Made by a program: the position numbers and the translations under genes
Assembly: GCF_036323475.1 (NCBI RefSeq)
Contig: NZ_AP028934.1
Span: forward strand, 1,860,001 to 1,924,000
Reading direction: 5' to 3'
Source of the DNA: Solobacterium moorei
GTDB lineage: Bacteria; Bacillota_I; Bacilli_A; Erysipelotrichales; Erysipelotrichaceae
DNA length: 64,000 nt
In this document: piece by piece, positions 50,382 to 57,148 of the stretch
How positions within the stretch are numbered: position 1 is the first letter of the stretch
How the letters are laid out: each line of letters begins with the position of its first letter
The notes under the pieces: model-generated
What the model saw: the letters and a program-made list of their open reading frames with translations, nothing else
What the model was told of the DNA's origin: nothing
Databases searched by the model: none

Positions 50382-50641
50382 TCTTCCACACCTTTCAACT
50401 TGCACCATTTAGGCTTTTTAATGTTTTCTTTACATTTTGCACGTATGACTTTTGTATATTTTCCGTTTTCCGAAAAATCAATATTACAAACGTAACCATA
50501 CGTATCTGGTTTGTTTTCTTTTTTATCGATTAGATCAATACGTGATCTATTTGCATAAAAAGGATGATAATAATGTAAATGTCCAAACGGGCAATCATCG
50601 CAATATTTCGGAATTTCCATCGGTACTATGTATTTGCTCAT
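50378..50641 (-). CDS. Cys-rich hypothetical phage protein
   Basis: An 87-residue protein with Cys pairs (YCDDCPFGHLHYYHPFY ... YVCNIDF ... AKCKENIKKPKWCKL) that could bind zinc. Similar small proteins occur in early regions of Gram-positive phages, but I cannot assign a function. Both ends overlap neighbouring genes. Confidence 0.62.
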   Translation of the reverse strand: MSKYIVPMEIPKYCDDCPFGHLHYYHPFYANRSRIDLIDKKENKPDTYGYVCNIDFSENGKYTKVIRAKCKENIKKPKWCKLKGVEE

Positions 50642-51051
50642 AACCCAAGTTCCTTTAAGGTGTATTCCCTATTTACTTCCATTTCTTTGTACATTGTTCC
50701 TTTTGCAAAGAGTGGAAATGTAAAGCATTCGTTTCCAAATTCAACATATATAAACTCTTTTTCATCGTTCACACAACACACTTTTCCAACGAATATCGTT
50801 CTTTCCCTGAATGGCTTTATCACCGCTGATAAATAAGCCTTTTCTTTATCTGTAAGAATTTCAGGTTTATATTCTTCTTCTAACCATCCAATCATCCCTT
50901 CCATCGCGTCACACGCAAACACTCCGCATGGATAGATTTGCTGATGAATTGTTTTTCCTCTGATCTTTAATTCAAAGAATAGTATCTTTCCATCTTTTGT
51001 TTTTGTAGAAATATCAATTTGTTGCAAATTATATTTTTCTTTATTAAGCAT
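50638..51051 (-). CDS. hypothetical phage protein
   Basis: A 137-residue mixed alpha/beta protein (FFELKIRGKTIHQQIYPCGVFACDAMEGMIGWLEEEYKPEILTDKEKAYLSAVIKPFRERTIFVGKV). No family recognised. It overlaps the end of the PcfJ-like gene by 8 bp and is cotranscribed with it. Confidence 0.62.
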   Translation of the reverse strand: MLNKEKYNLQQIDISTKTKDGKILFFELKIRGKTIHQQIYPCGVFACDAMEGMIGWLEEEYKPEILTDKEKAYLSAVIKPFRERTIFVGKVCCVNDEKEFIYVEFGNECFTFPLFAKGTMYKEMEVNREYTLKELGL

Positions 51052-52396
51052 TCTTTCTTCCTCTTGTTACTACTTTCTTTTTCCAAATTTCTGCCACTTC
51101 AAATACTTCATTTGGTGGCTTTTTATTATACTTTGCGCGAATCTGAACAATGTCTTTTTTTCTGAATTCCATCGTATATAAAGGTCTGTCTATCTTATCA
51201 GAATTTCTAATAAATACGATCGTTGTTTCCCCAGATGCATGTTCTTCAACATAAGTACCTACGCAATGATGTAATATAGAACCTTCTTTAACTAAATCAC
51301 TTGCTTTTTTCGGTAAGATAAATTTAAGACCGTTTATTTCCATTTCCATGTATTTTCTTTTCTCAATAAGTTCATTAAATTTATCTTGAAGTTCTTTATC
51401 ACGCTTACGTCTAGCTTCTTCTTTTCGTTCTCGTTCAAGAGAATTAAATAATTTAACCATATCTTGGTGCGCTTTTTGTAAATCCTTAGGGCATGCATTT
51501 GTATCGTTAATTGGAACACCACACAGTTTCATCAGCTTTAGATAATCGATGTAGTATCTGAAATCTATATGATTTTTAATTGCCCAATTTTGAAAGTGGA
51601 TAATGCCAACGCAATCCGGAATCTTATCGAAATTAACATGCGTTAGATACTGTTCTATACCAGGAACAATCTTTCCGTTTCTCTCTCTAATCTTCTCTTC
51701 CAAGATTATTTTTTCGAAACATATATCTGAATTTTTAATCTTATGTTTATGACTTCTCAACCATTTTTCGTTGATTATTCTCATATCACACTGGCCAGAA
51801 CCATACATAACTTCTTTTGCTAATTGTTTTGCATTTATTTTTTGAAGAAACTCTATCTCTTTCCTGTATTGATAGAATCTTCTAATGTTCCATACATCAA
51901 TCGGAGACTCCCAATTTATGTACTTGAGTTCCGACTTATCCCTAATAGTTTTTTCAAAGCCATTATCATAGAACATAACATTCGTATATGGTCCTGACAT
52001 AGAACTCTGTCGTCTTAATCCAAACTGAAATCTATCAGGATAAAAATAGTTCTGACCGCATTGAATGTTTTTATCGTTTTCGAACAGTTCATAATTGATC
52101 AAATAGCATGATAAGTGCTGGATCCCTTCAATGTATCTAGATTCAAAAACATACGACTGAATTTCAATTTTCTTAGATGTGCATAGAATAATAGCAAAGC
52201 ACTTGTAACATTCCCAGAATGTCAATTTTGTTTTCTTAGTCAACTTCTTATTGATAATCTTGCAACCATCTCTATCTGATGTAATTGTTGTGTTCTTGTT
52301 TGAAAAAATTATCGTTGGAAATTGACTATTTCCCCACTCAAAGAATGACTTTGGAACTTTTAAGCGTTTCTTTACATAGTAATCTGCGCTTCTCAT
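51044..52396 (-). CDS. PcfJ-like protein
   Basis: A 450-residue protein. The C-terminal domain carries the PcfJ signature: GSILHHCVGTYVEEHASGETTIVFIRN ... RPLYTMEFRKKDIVQIRAKYNKKPP. A charged coiled coil (SLERERKEEARRKRDKELQDKFNELIEKRKYMEME) precedes it. PcfJ was named from the enterococcal plasmid pCF10 and occurs in many phages with PcfK. Its function is not known. It overlaps the PcfK-like gene as ATGA. Confidence 0.82.
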   Translation of the reverse strand: MRSADYYVKKRLKVPKSFFEWGNSQFPTIIFSNKNTTITSDRDGCKIINKKLTKKTKLTFWECYKCFAIILCTSKKIEIQSYVFESRYIEGIQHLSCYLINYELFENDKNIQCGQNYFYPDRFQFGLRRQSSMSGPYTNVMFYDNGFEKTIRDKSELKYINWESPIDVWNIRRFYQYRKEIEFLQKINAKQLAKEVMYGSGQCDMRIINEKWLRSHKHKIKNSDICFEKIILEEKIRERNGKIVPGIEQYLTHVNFDKIPDCVGIIHFQNWAIKNHIDFRYYIDYLKLMKLCGVPINDTNACPKDLQKAHQDMVKLFNSLERERKEEARRKRDKELQDKFNELIEKRKYMEMEINGLKFILPKKASDLVKEGSILHHCVGTYVEEHASGETTIVFIRNSDKIDRPLYTMEFRKKDIVQIRAKYNKKPPNEVFEVAEIWKKKVVTRGRKNA

Positions 52397-52812
52397 AGTT
52401 CAAATAAGCTTATTCTTTCGAAGTCAGCCTTCTCCTTTTCTTTCTGGCTCGTTTTAACGTTGTTTTTAGGTGTTTCTTTCTTTTCGGCGTGTTTCTTATC
52501 ATTAGTACCTTTAGAACTGTATAAATACGTTTCTTTTACCTCTTGTAATGAAGATTTGAAATAATCAACAACCCAGCCGAATACAATATCATCAGAAACC
52601 ATTGCACAATCTTCATCACGATATTCAGATGATTTATTGCGGCAGTACTGATATGCATCAGCAATTGTTTTCCCTTCCTGGCATATCTTCTCGAAAAGAT
52701 CATCATCTTCTTGTTCGCAAAGCCAGTTGTGAATAGAATCTATTGAACGTGAATGTTTCTGACTCATCTCTGCATTCATTTTTTCCAATGCTCGTTGTTT
52801 AATTTCCGACAT
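52393..52812 (-). CDS. PcfK-like protein (family that includes AcrIIA9)
   Basis: A 139-residue acidic/charged protein (SEIKQRALEKMNAEMSQKHSRSIDSIHNWLCEQEDDDLFEKICQEGKTIADAYQYCRNKS ... VSDDIVFGWVVDYF). The segment IADAYQYC plus DDxVFGWVVDYF is characteristic of PcfK-like proteins. The Cas9 inhibitor AcrIIA9 has been assigned to this family, so an anti-CRISPR role is possible, but many members are uncharacterised. I chose the ATG at 52812 with GGAAGGA upstream. Confidence 0.8.
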   Translation of the reverse strand: MSEIKQRALEKMNAEMSQKHSRSIDSIHNWLCEQEDDDLFEKICQEGKTIADAYQYCRNKSSEYRDEDCAMVSDDIVFGWVVDYFKSSLQEVKETYLYSSKGTNDKKHAEKKETPKNNVKTSQKEKEKADFERISLFEL

Positions 52813-53647
52813 CTTCAATTCCTTCCTTCTGCAGTTTCTGCAGTCTTTCTACTAACTCTTTTGAAGCTGGCGTACCTTCTGGAAGAGTTCCTGCTTCTTG
52901 TTGTCGGATGTACTCCGGCATTGATATTTTTGTTGATGATTGTGAAGCATTAATCGTCTCTCGTTCAGAGCGTGCAATCCAAGCATTGATGAACCTCATA
53001 ATTCCATTCTTGGTCTTTCGCTTTGTCGGATTAGTTTTAAGCCATTGGCTCATTTTTAAAATTTGATCACGTACATCCACATCTGGATAAGCATCAACGA
53101 ATTCTTTTAAATGCGTCTGGGATATATGGAATCTCGAGCCGTCTTTTAATATCAAAGCTGGCAATCCAGTATCCGGTTCGGATGCGAACGAAGTTTGCTC
53201 CGGACAGGTATTTATATATTCTTTTTCTTCTTTATTTCTTATTATTCTTATATTGTCCGCACTTTGTTCCGCAGTTTGATACGCACCTTGTTCCGCACTT
53301 TGTTGCGCATTTAGTTCCGCAAGGGTTTCGCCAACATCTTGAAATTTGTCGTAATTTACTATGCTTATGTGCGTATATTTGTTTGTAGATTTTAATGTAA
53401 TCATCTTTTCATTTTCAAATATTTTTAGCCACTTGCGGATTGTGTTATCTGATTTAATGCCGGTTACGAGCATCAGATTATTGATTGATGTGATCAATTC
53501 ACCTCTCTTTACTTTTCGCCCTTTAAAGTAACCATCGGTCCAATTTGCTAAAAGCAATACATGCATCCATATCGTGAATGCATAGTAGCAATCGTGATAG
53601 CGCCATTCCAATATCTGGCGGTCTATCTTAATAAAACCTTGTTTCAT
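52799..53647 (-). CDS. phage DnaD-type replication initiation protein
   Basis: A 282-residue phage replisome organiser. The N-terminal KIDRQILEWRYHDCYYAFTIWMHVLLLANW and the winged helix GELITSINNLMLVTGIKSDNTIRKWLKIFENEKMITLKSTNKYTHISIVNYDKFQ are standard for phage replication proteins of this class. A Gln/Ala-rich linker and a basic C-terminal domain follow. It probably binds the phage origin and recruits host helicase. I chose the ATG at 53647 with AAAGGA upstream. Confidence 0.8.
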   Translation of the reverse strand: MKQGFIKIDRQILEWRYHDCYYAFTIWMHVLLLANWTDGYFKGRKVKRGELITSINNLMLVTGIKSDNTIRKWLKIFENEKMITLKSTNKYTHISIVNYDKFQDVGETLAELNAQQSAEQGAYQTAEQSADNIRIIRNKEEKEYINTCPEQTSFASEPDTGLPALILKDGSRFHISQTHLKEFVDAYPDVDVRDQILKMSQWLKTNPTKRKTKNGIMRFINAWIARSERETINASQSSTKISMPEYIRQQEAGTLPEGTPASKELVERLQKLQKEGIEDVGN

Positions 53648-53694
53648 ATATGTCCTTTGCCACACTTACAATTAGTTTGTATTTTCTGTGACAT
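53644..53694 (-). CDS. 16-residue peptide coupled to the replication gene
   Basis: The ORF MSQKIQTNCKCGKGHI ends in TGA that overlaps the replication protein's ATG (ATGA). It has AAAGGA upstream, though only 2 nt from the ATG. Its position after the RNA hairpin suggests a leader peptide that could control replication-protein translation. Short length makes this tentative. Confidence 0.45.
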   Translation of the reverse strand: MSQKIQTNCKCGKGHI

Positions 53695-53711
53695 ATCCTT
53701 TCTTTTAAAGC

Positions 53712-53785
53712 GGTCTAATGCAACCAATGCGTAAGCGTTAGACCAGTTATCGCCTTTCTATTTATTTAGTTTTGCATTGGTTGCA
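53712..53785 (-). promoter_or_regulatory. mutually exclusive RNA pairings before the replication gene
   Basis: In the leftward transcript, GGTCTAACGC and GCATTAGACC form a 10-bp hairpin (53712-53742, one wobble). Its loop and right arm contain GCATTGGTTGCA, the exact complement of TGCAACCAATGC in the last codons of the preceding 60-residue gene (53774-53785). Only one structure can form at a time, and a ribosome finishing that gene would cover the upstream segment. This is attenuator-like; function is inference. Confidence 0.5.
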
Positions 53786-53940
53786 GCTAGTGTTCTCGCC
53801 CCTGCAAGCGAACGTAATACTTCCCGATATGTAAGCTCTCTTTTCTCTAATATTTTGTATATCTGGGATGCGGTGCGCTCGACAATGGCATCTCTTGCAG
53901 ATTGATTTTCATATTCTTCTAGTGTCTGTTGTTTCTTCAT
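53758..53940 (-). CDS. small helical phage protein
   Basis: A 60-residue protein (QQTLEEYENQSARDAIVERTASQIYKILEKRELTYREVLRSLAGARTLAATNAKLNK), mostly helical and basic at the end. GGAGAAAAAGAAT precedes the ATG. It may be a small regulator; no family recognised. Its final codons contain one strand of the alternative RNA structure. Confidence 0.65.
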   Translation of the reverse strand: MKKQQTLEEYENQSARDAIVERTASQIYKILEKRELTYREVLRSLAGARTLAATNAKLNK

Positions 53941-54130
53941 ATTCTTTTTCTCCTATCAACAGTTTCAACTGTTCTAATTGTTTTTTTGTTTGATAAAACT
54001 TGCATTGTAAGCATTCATTCTTAACTTCAAATACCCTGTACCCTGCTTTAATTGGTGGGCAACATTGTGTTTCTTCATTCCATCTAGTGCATTGCTGGCA
54101 ATCAAAGCGTTGCTTAATCACATTGATCAC
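53909..54130 (-). CDS. Cys-rich phage protein
   Basis: A 73-residue protein with paired cysteines (FDCQQCTRWNEETQCCPPIKAGYRVFEVKNECLQCKFYQ), probably zinc binding, then a Lys/Glu-rich helix. It starts with GTG at 54130 inside the end of the preceding small gene. No family recognised. Confidence 0.62.
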   Translation of the reverse strand: MINVIKQRFDCQQCTRWNEETQCCPPIKAGYRVFEVKNECLQCKFYQTKKQLEQLKLLIGEKEYEETTDTRRI

Positions 54131-54293
54131 TCATCTCTTTTATTTTTCTTTGAAATGCATCCAGTTTAGATAATTCAAATTGCAAAGCTGCTTCAGCTTG
54201 ATCATCATTTAGAATTACACCGTCGTTATCGATAATTTCTTCTACAGGTTCACCCTTTAGCCTACGTAACTTATTAACAATTAGTGAATTCAT
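54114..54293 (-). CDS. 59-residue acidic phage protein
   Basis: A 59-residue ORF (MNSLIVNKLRRLKGEPVEEI then a helical acidic body ending KEMSDQCD). It starts inside the stop of the preceding membrane peptide (CTATGA) and its own end overlaps the GTG of the Cys-rich gene. It was found by reading the gap. Family unknown. Confidence 0.68.
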   Translation of the reverse strand: MNSLIVNKLRRLKGEPVEEIIDNDGVILNDDQAEAALQFELSKLDAFQRKIKEMSDQCD

Positions 54294-54409
54294 AGGTCGA
54301 TACCTACCAAGAATAAAAACACTCTTGCATATATCAACATAAAGATCAGAATCAATGCTATTTCTTCGAGTGTTTCTAATTTTCTTTTATACTTCGCTTT
54401 TAATTTCAT
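54290..54409 (-). CDS. 39-residue phage membrane peptide
   Basis: A 39-residue ORF with a basic start (MKLKAKYKRKLETLEEIA) and one hydrophobic helix (LILIFMLIYARVFLFLVGIDL). AAAGGAGAG precedes the ATG at good spacing and the stop overlaps the next ATG. Coupling makes it likely real. Function unknown. Confidence 0.72.
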   Translation of the reverse strand: MKLKAKYKRKLETLEEIALILIFMLIYARVFLFLVGIDL

Positions 54410-54464
54410 ATTCAACTCTCCTTTAATTTTTGATATAATGAGAGTGGCAATAATAAGCCACTTA

Positions 54465-54740
54465 TCAAGCGCTCTTACTTTTGACGGACGGAGCGTTTTT
54501 CTTTTGTTCCGGGTACATATTCAATAATTCTTTCAGCGTGTATCCAATTAATTTTGCAACGGTTTTCGTTCTTACTTTGTAAGAAAAAATGTAATTGATG
54601 CCTAATTCTTGTTTGTCAATTTCCTGTGCCTTATTAAACAATGTATCTAAGTCTTTTCTCGTATAACCGGACAATCTTCCGACATCCGTTTTCTTTAGAT
54701 AAGGCATTCTGACAAGTTTTGAGTTATCATAAACTTTCAT
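54465..54740 (-). CDS. putative DNA-binding phage protein
   Basis: A 91-residue basic protein with two similar halves: LKKTDVGRLSGYTRKDLDTLFNKAQ and RTKTVAKLIGYTLKELLNMYPEQ. Each resembles a short helix-turn-helix start (VGRLSGYT, VAKLIGYT), so it may be a small DNA-binding protein. AAAGGAAATT precedes the ATG. It heads the main run of leftward early genes. Confidence 0.6.
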   Translation of the reverse strand: MKVYDNSKLVRMPYLKKTDVGRLSGYTRKDLDTLFNKAQEIDKQELGINYIFSYKVRTKTVAKLIGYTLKELLNMYPEQKKNAPSVKSKSA

Positions 54741-54783
54741 CTGATAATTTCCTTTCTACCTCCTATAATTGAATTGAAAGGAG

Positions 54784-55005
54784 GTGAATAATATCGCTAG
54801 GGCTAATGTAAAAGTTGTTAGTCAATCTTCAACTGGGTTGAATACAAAAGTATCTGTAAATGGTCGTATAATGACCAATAATCAAGCCTATAACCAAGCA
54901 AAGCAAGGCAAGATTAACGGATACAACGGTTCTATTTCATCAAATGGAAACAAGTACATCCGTTCAAATCCAGACAAGTCAACTAATAACAATTTAGAAA
55001 AGTAA
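54784..55005 (+). CDS. DUF3892-like protein, possible non-AUG start
   Basis: A protein of 70-73 residues on the strand opposite its neighbours. NGRIMTNNQAYNQAKQGKINGYNGSISSNGNKYIRSNPDKSTNNNLEK matches the DUF3892 pattern ending in RSxPDxSxxNNL. A perfect AAAGGAGGTGA ribosome site at 54777-54787 would overlap the first in-frame GTG (54784), whereas ATC at 54793 is 8 nt downstream, ideal spacing. No in-frame ATG or TTG fits. The start is unresolved. Confidence 0.65.
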   Translation: MNNIARANVKVVSQSSTGLNTKVSVNGRIMTNNQAYNQAKQGKINGYNGSISSNGNKYIRSNPDKSTNNNLEK

Positions 55006-55019
55006 TTTTCTATAGAGAC

Positions 55020-55304
55020 TCATTCATTGATGGATGAGTTTTCTATTCCAAGTAATTTTCCATTCACAAATACTTTGTAACCATCTTGTGTGATACCAAC
55101 AGAATCCTTCCCATCTGTATCTATACTTGTAATTAATTCATCATCTATATTTGCTACTTGTAATGTGATAGTTGAATTGTTTTTAATTACCTTTTTTCTT
55201 CTTGAAAAACAAAAGCACCATTTAAAGAAATTGAACTGTAGCCACGCTTCTACAATGTCATCGTTATTTTCATCGGTATATCTTGTGATGTAATGATGTA
55301 ACAT
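55020..55304 (-). CDS. hypothetical phage protein
   Basis: A 94-residue protein (HYITRYTDENNDDIVEAWLQFNFFKWCFCFSRRKKVI, then a beta-rich half with DGKDSVGITQDGYKVFVNGKLLG). It is convergent with the DUF3892-like gene, with only 14 bp between stops. No family recognised. Confidence 0.58.
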   Translation of the reverse strand: MLHHYITRYTDENNDDIVEAWLQFNFFKWCFCFSRRKKVIKNNSTITLQVANIDDELITSIDTDGKDSVGITQDGYKVFVNGKLLGIENSSINE

Positions 55305-55323
55305 ATCGACCCTCCTTTCCTTG

Positions 55324-55352
55324 TTGTGGATATTCTCTTTAGTTGATATATA
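55324..55352 (+). promoter_or_regulatory. promoter for the rightward gene at 55376
   Basis: TTGTGG and TATATA are 17 bp apart, followed within 25 bp by AGAGGTGA and an ATG. A TATAAT two bases further is an alternative -10. Confidence 0.55.
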
Positions 55353-55375
55353 ATTAAACCGAAGAGGTGATTAAC

Positions 55376-55708
55376 ATGATAGATATCAAAGAAATTGTTT
55401 TGAATAAGGACGAATGGCGCTCTTTATTTACCTTTCACTTCAAGAAAAATCAGCATCGAGATGAAATTAAATGTTTTCATCGCTTGTATTGCGATTACGG
55501 TTTTTTGACCGAAAACTTATTAGATAAAGCTGATGAATTCGGCATTACCATAGGTACTGATACCTATCATCTTTCTGAACAATACGAGCGCTATTGCATC
55601 GTTCAGAGATGGAAAATATTCAATTCACTTCCAAATTGGATTGCAATTTTGATTTCCTTGATATCTCTTATCCTTAATATCCTGCTATGGCTTGAAACAA
55701 GACAGTAG
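55376..55708 (+). CDS. hypothetical protein with a C-terminal membrane anchor
   Basis: A 110-residue protein. The body (KEIVLNKDEWRSLFTFHFKKNQHRDEIKCFHRLYCDYGFLTENLLDKADEFGIT) is followed by a C-terminal hydrophobic helix (WIAILISLISLILNILLWLE), so it is tail-anchored. It has its own promoter and runs against the early operon; its 3' end overlaps the 56-residue gene on the other strand by 35 bp. A role in superinfection immunity is conceivable but unsupported. Confidence 0.65.
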   Translation: MIDIKEIVLNKDEWRSLFTFHFKKNQHRDEIKCFHRLYCDYGFLTENLLDKADEFGITIGTDTYHLSEQYERYCIVQRWKIFNSLPNWIAILISLISLILNILLWLETRQ

Positions 55709-55844
55709 CAATAATTCCTATAAAAATTCCAATTAGAAATCCTTTCTTCATTGCAGCTTTTTCTCTTTTATAGATTAGTGAGAAAAGCTGCCTTTCTTCT
55801 TTAGTGAATATTCTTTCCTCTATGGGCTTTTCATCTTTATTCAT
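55674..55844 (-). CDS. 56-residue phage membrane protein
   Basis: A 56-residue ORF with a charged helical start (MNKDEKPIEERIFTKEERQL) and one C-terminal membrane segment (FLIGIFIGIIATVLFQAIAGY). AAGGAAGG precedes the ATG. It is convergent and overlapping with the gene at 55376-55708, which is also tail-anchored. Family unknown. Confidence 0.68.
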   Translation of the reverse strand: MNKDEKPIEERIFTKEERQLFSLIYKREKAAMKKGFLIGIFIGIIATVLFQAIAGY

Positions 55845-55871
55845 ACGGCCTTCCTTTCCTTGCTATGATTC

Positions 55872-56075
55872 TTAATGCAACTTGGTTGCGAACAACTCAT
55901 CAAGTCCAAGATTTGTATTTAAGTACTCTTTAATCGCATTACACTCTGATAATGTAAAATCCCTTTTACCATTCAACTTTAAAGAAAGAGTTGTTTCAGC
56001 AATCCCAATTTCTTTAGATAAAATCCGTCTAGTTATATTGCGTTCCTTCAATTCACGTTCTAAGATATAAAACAT
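55872..56075 (-). CDS. Cro-like repressor
   Basis: A 67-residue helix-turn-helix protein (LERELKERNITRRILSKEIGIAETTLSLKLNGKRDFTLSECNAIKEYLN), the size and pattern of phage Cro or small Cro/C1 proteins. It is the first gene of the leftward early operon and diverges from CI across the operator region at 56094-56213. It probably shuts off CI expression during lytic growth. Confidence 0.83.
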   Translation of the reverse strand: MFYILERELKERNITRRILSKEIGIAETTLSLKLNGKRDFTLSECNAIKEYLNTNLGLDELFATKLH

Positions 56076-56093
56076 ACGATTCCTTTCTATAAT

Positions 56094-56213
56094 TTACTGC
56101 AAACGGTAAATCTATAATCAATTTATACCGCAAAAGGTATATTGTCAACCGTATACGGTAAATTTATTTACTTTTTTTAATAAAATTATTGAAAATATTA
56201 CCTTATACAGTTA
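56094..56213. promoter_or_regulatory. CI/Cro operator array and early promoter
   Basis: Four 16-bp sites fit TTACCGNNNNCGGTAA: TTACTGCAAACGGTAA (56094-56109), ATACCGCAAAAGGTAT (56125-56140), CAACCGTATACGGTAA (56146-56161) and TTACCTTATACAGTTA (56198-56213). On the minus strand TTGACA (56143-56148) and TAAATT (56120-56125) are 17 bp apart, so the early promoter is covered by the two middle sites. The fourth lies just upstream of CI's ribosome site. Confidence 0.85.
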
Positions 56214-56234
56214 TATTTTGCTTGAGGTGATATT

Positions 56235-56960
56235 ATGAAAAATATAGAAAATATCCTTAAAGCTTTAATTGTTGATAAATTTAAAAACTTACGACAATTC
56301 TCCATCGAAGCAGATTTGCCGTATACAACTCTTATAGGAATACTCGAACGCGGAATAAATAAAGCAAGTATTCAAAATATCATTAAAATCTGTAAAGCCT
56401 TAAATATAGATACAGATGCCTTGGCGAATGGTGAAATTAAAGAAAGAAATGTAGAAGCACAAAAACTTACGTTTTCTGAATCTAGTATCATAAAAAAATA
56501 CCGTAGCTTAGATGGCTACGGTAAAAAGGCTATTAATAATCTATTAGAGGTTGAATACGAGCGTTGTAACACGGTTATTGAAGAAGATATGCCACTGTAT
56601 ATAACAAAGCCTTATTACACTGTAGGAGCGTCTGCCGGCAATGGCGAATATTTATTCGATGATCTCGATAAAACATCAATCACGCTTCCGGATACACCTT
56701 TAAACAATAAAGCAGATCTTGTCATTGCTGTTAGAGGGCATTCGATGGAGCCGACATATAATGATGGTGATAAATTGTTAGTGAAAAAGCAATCCGAATT
56801 AAATGTTGGTGATATCGGTGTATTCATCATCAATGGCGAGAGTTTCGTCAAGGAACTCGGAAAAGATCGGTTGATATCTCACAACAAGCAATATCAGGAT
56901 ATACATTGCAACGACTATGACAAAATGGTTACGGTCGGAAAGGTAATAGGAGTAATATAA
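56235..56960 (+). CDS. CI/LexA-like phage repressor (HTH plus S24 peptidase)
   Basis: A 241-residue prophage repressor. An N-terminal HTH (FKNLRQFSIEADLPYTTLIGILERGINKASIQNIIKICKALNIDTDALA) binds the operators. The C-terminal S24 domain has an Ala-Gly cleavage site in VGASAGNGEY, catalytic Ser in VRGHSMEPTYNDGD and Lys in ESFVKELG, so it should self-cleave on RecA activation during SOS. GAGGTGA precedes the ATG. It is the first gene of the rightward lysogeny module. Confidence 0.92.
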   Translation: MKNIENILKALIVDKFKNLRQFSIEADLPYTTLIGILERGINKASIQNIIKICKALNIDTDALANGEIKERNVEAQKLTFSESSIIKKYRSLDGYGKKAINNLLEVEYERCNTVIEEDMPLYITKPYYTVGASAGNGEYLFDDLDKTSITLPDTPLNNKADLVIAVRGHSMEPTYNDGDKLLVKKQSELNVGDIGVFIINGESFVKELGKDRLISHNKQYQDIHCNDYDKMVTVGKVIGVI

Positions 56961-57068
56961 ATTCTCGAGAAAATCCCGAGAAAAGAAATTTAAATATCCC
57001 TAATAAATAAAGGGTTTTTATCAATTCAGTATATATTTTCAAAAAGAAATCTCGAGAAAAGGTGTATT

Positions 57069-57143
57069 ATGGAAAAACAAATTGTTGAAGACTATCCTGC
57101 TCAAAATGAATATTATGAAAAAGAAGAAAAGCAAAAGGAATAA
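57069..57143 (+). CDS. 24-residue acidic peptide
   Basis: The ORF starts MEKQIVEDYPAQNEYYEKEE and ends KQKE, with AAAAGGTG at good spacing, 5 bp before the S24-like gene. TCTCGAGAAAA just upstream also occurs after the CI stop (56963). Highly charged; no known family. It may be translationally coupled to the next gene. Confidence 0.5.
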   Translation: MEKQIVEDYPAQNEYYEKEEKQKE

Positions 57144-57148
57144 TTCAG

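Noticed and set aside
56998-57018. CCCT/AGGG hairpin after CI considered as a terminator
   Set aside because: The stem is only 4 bp; transcription probably continues into the lysogeny module.
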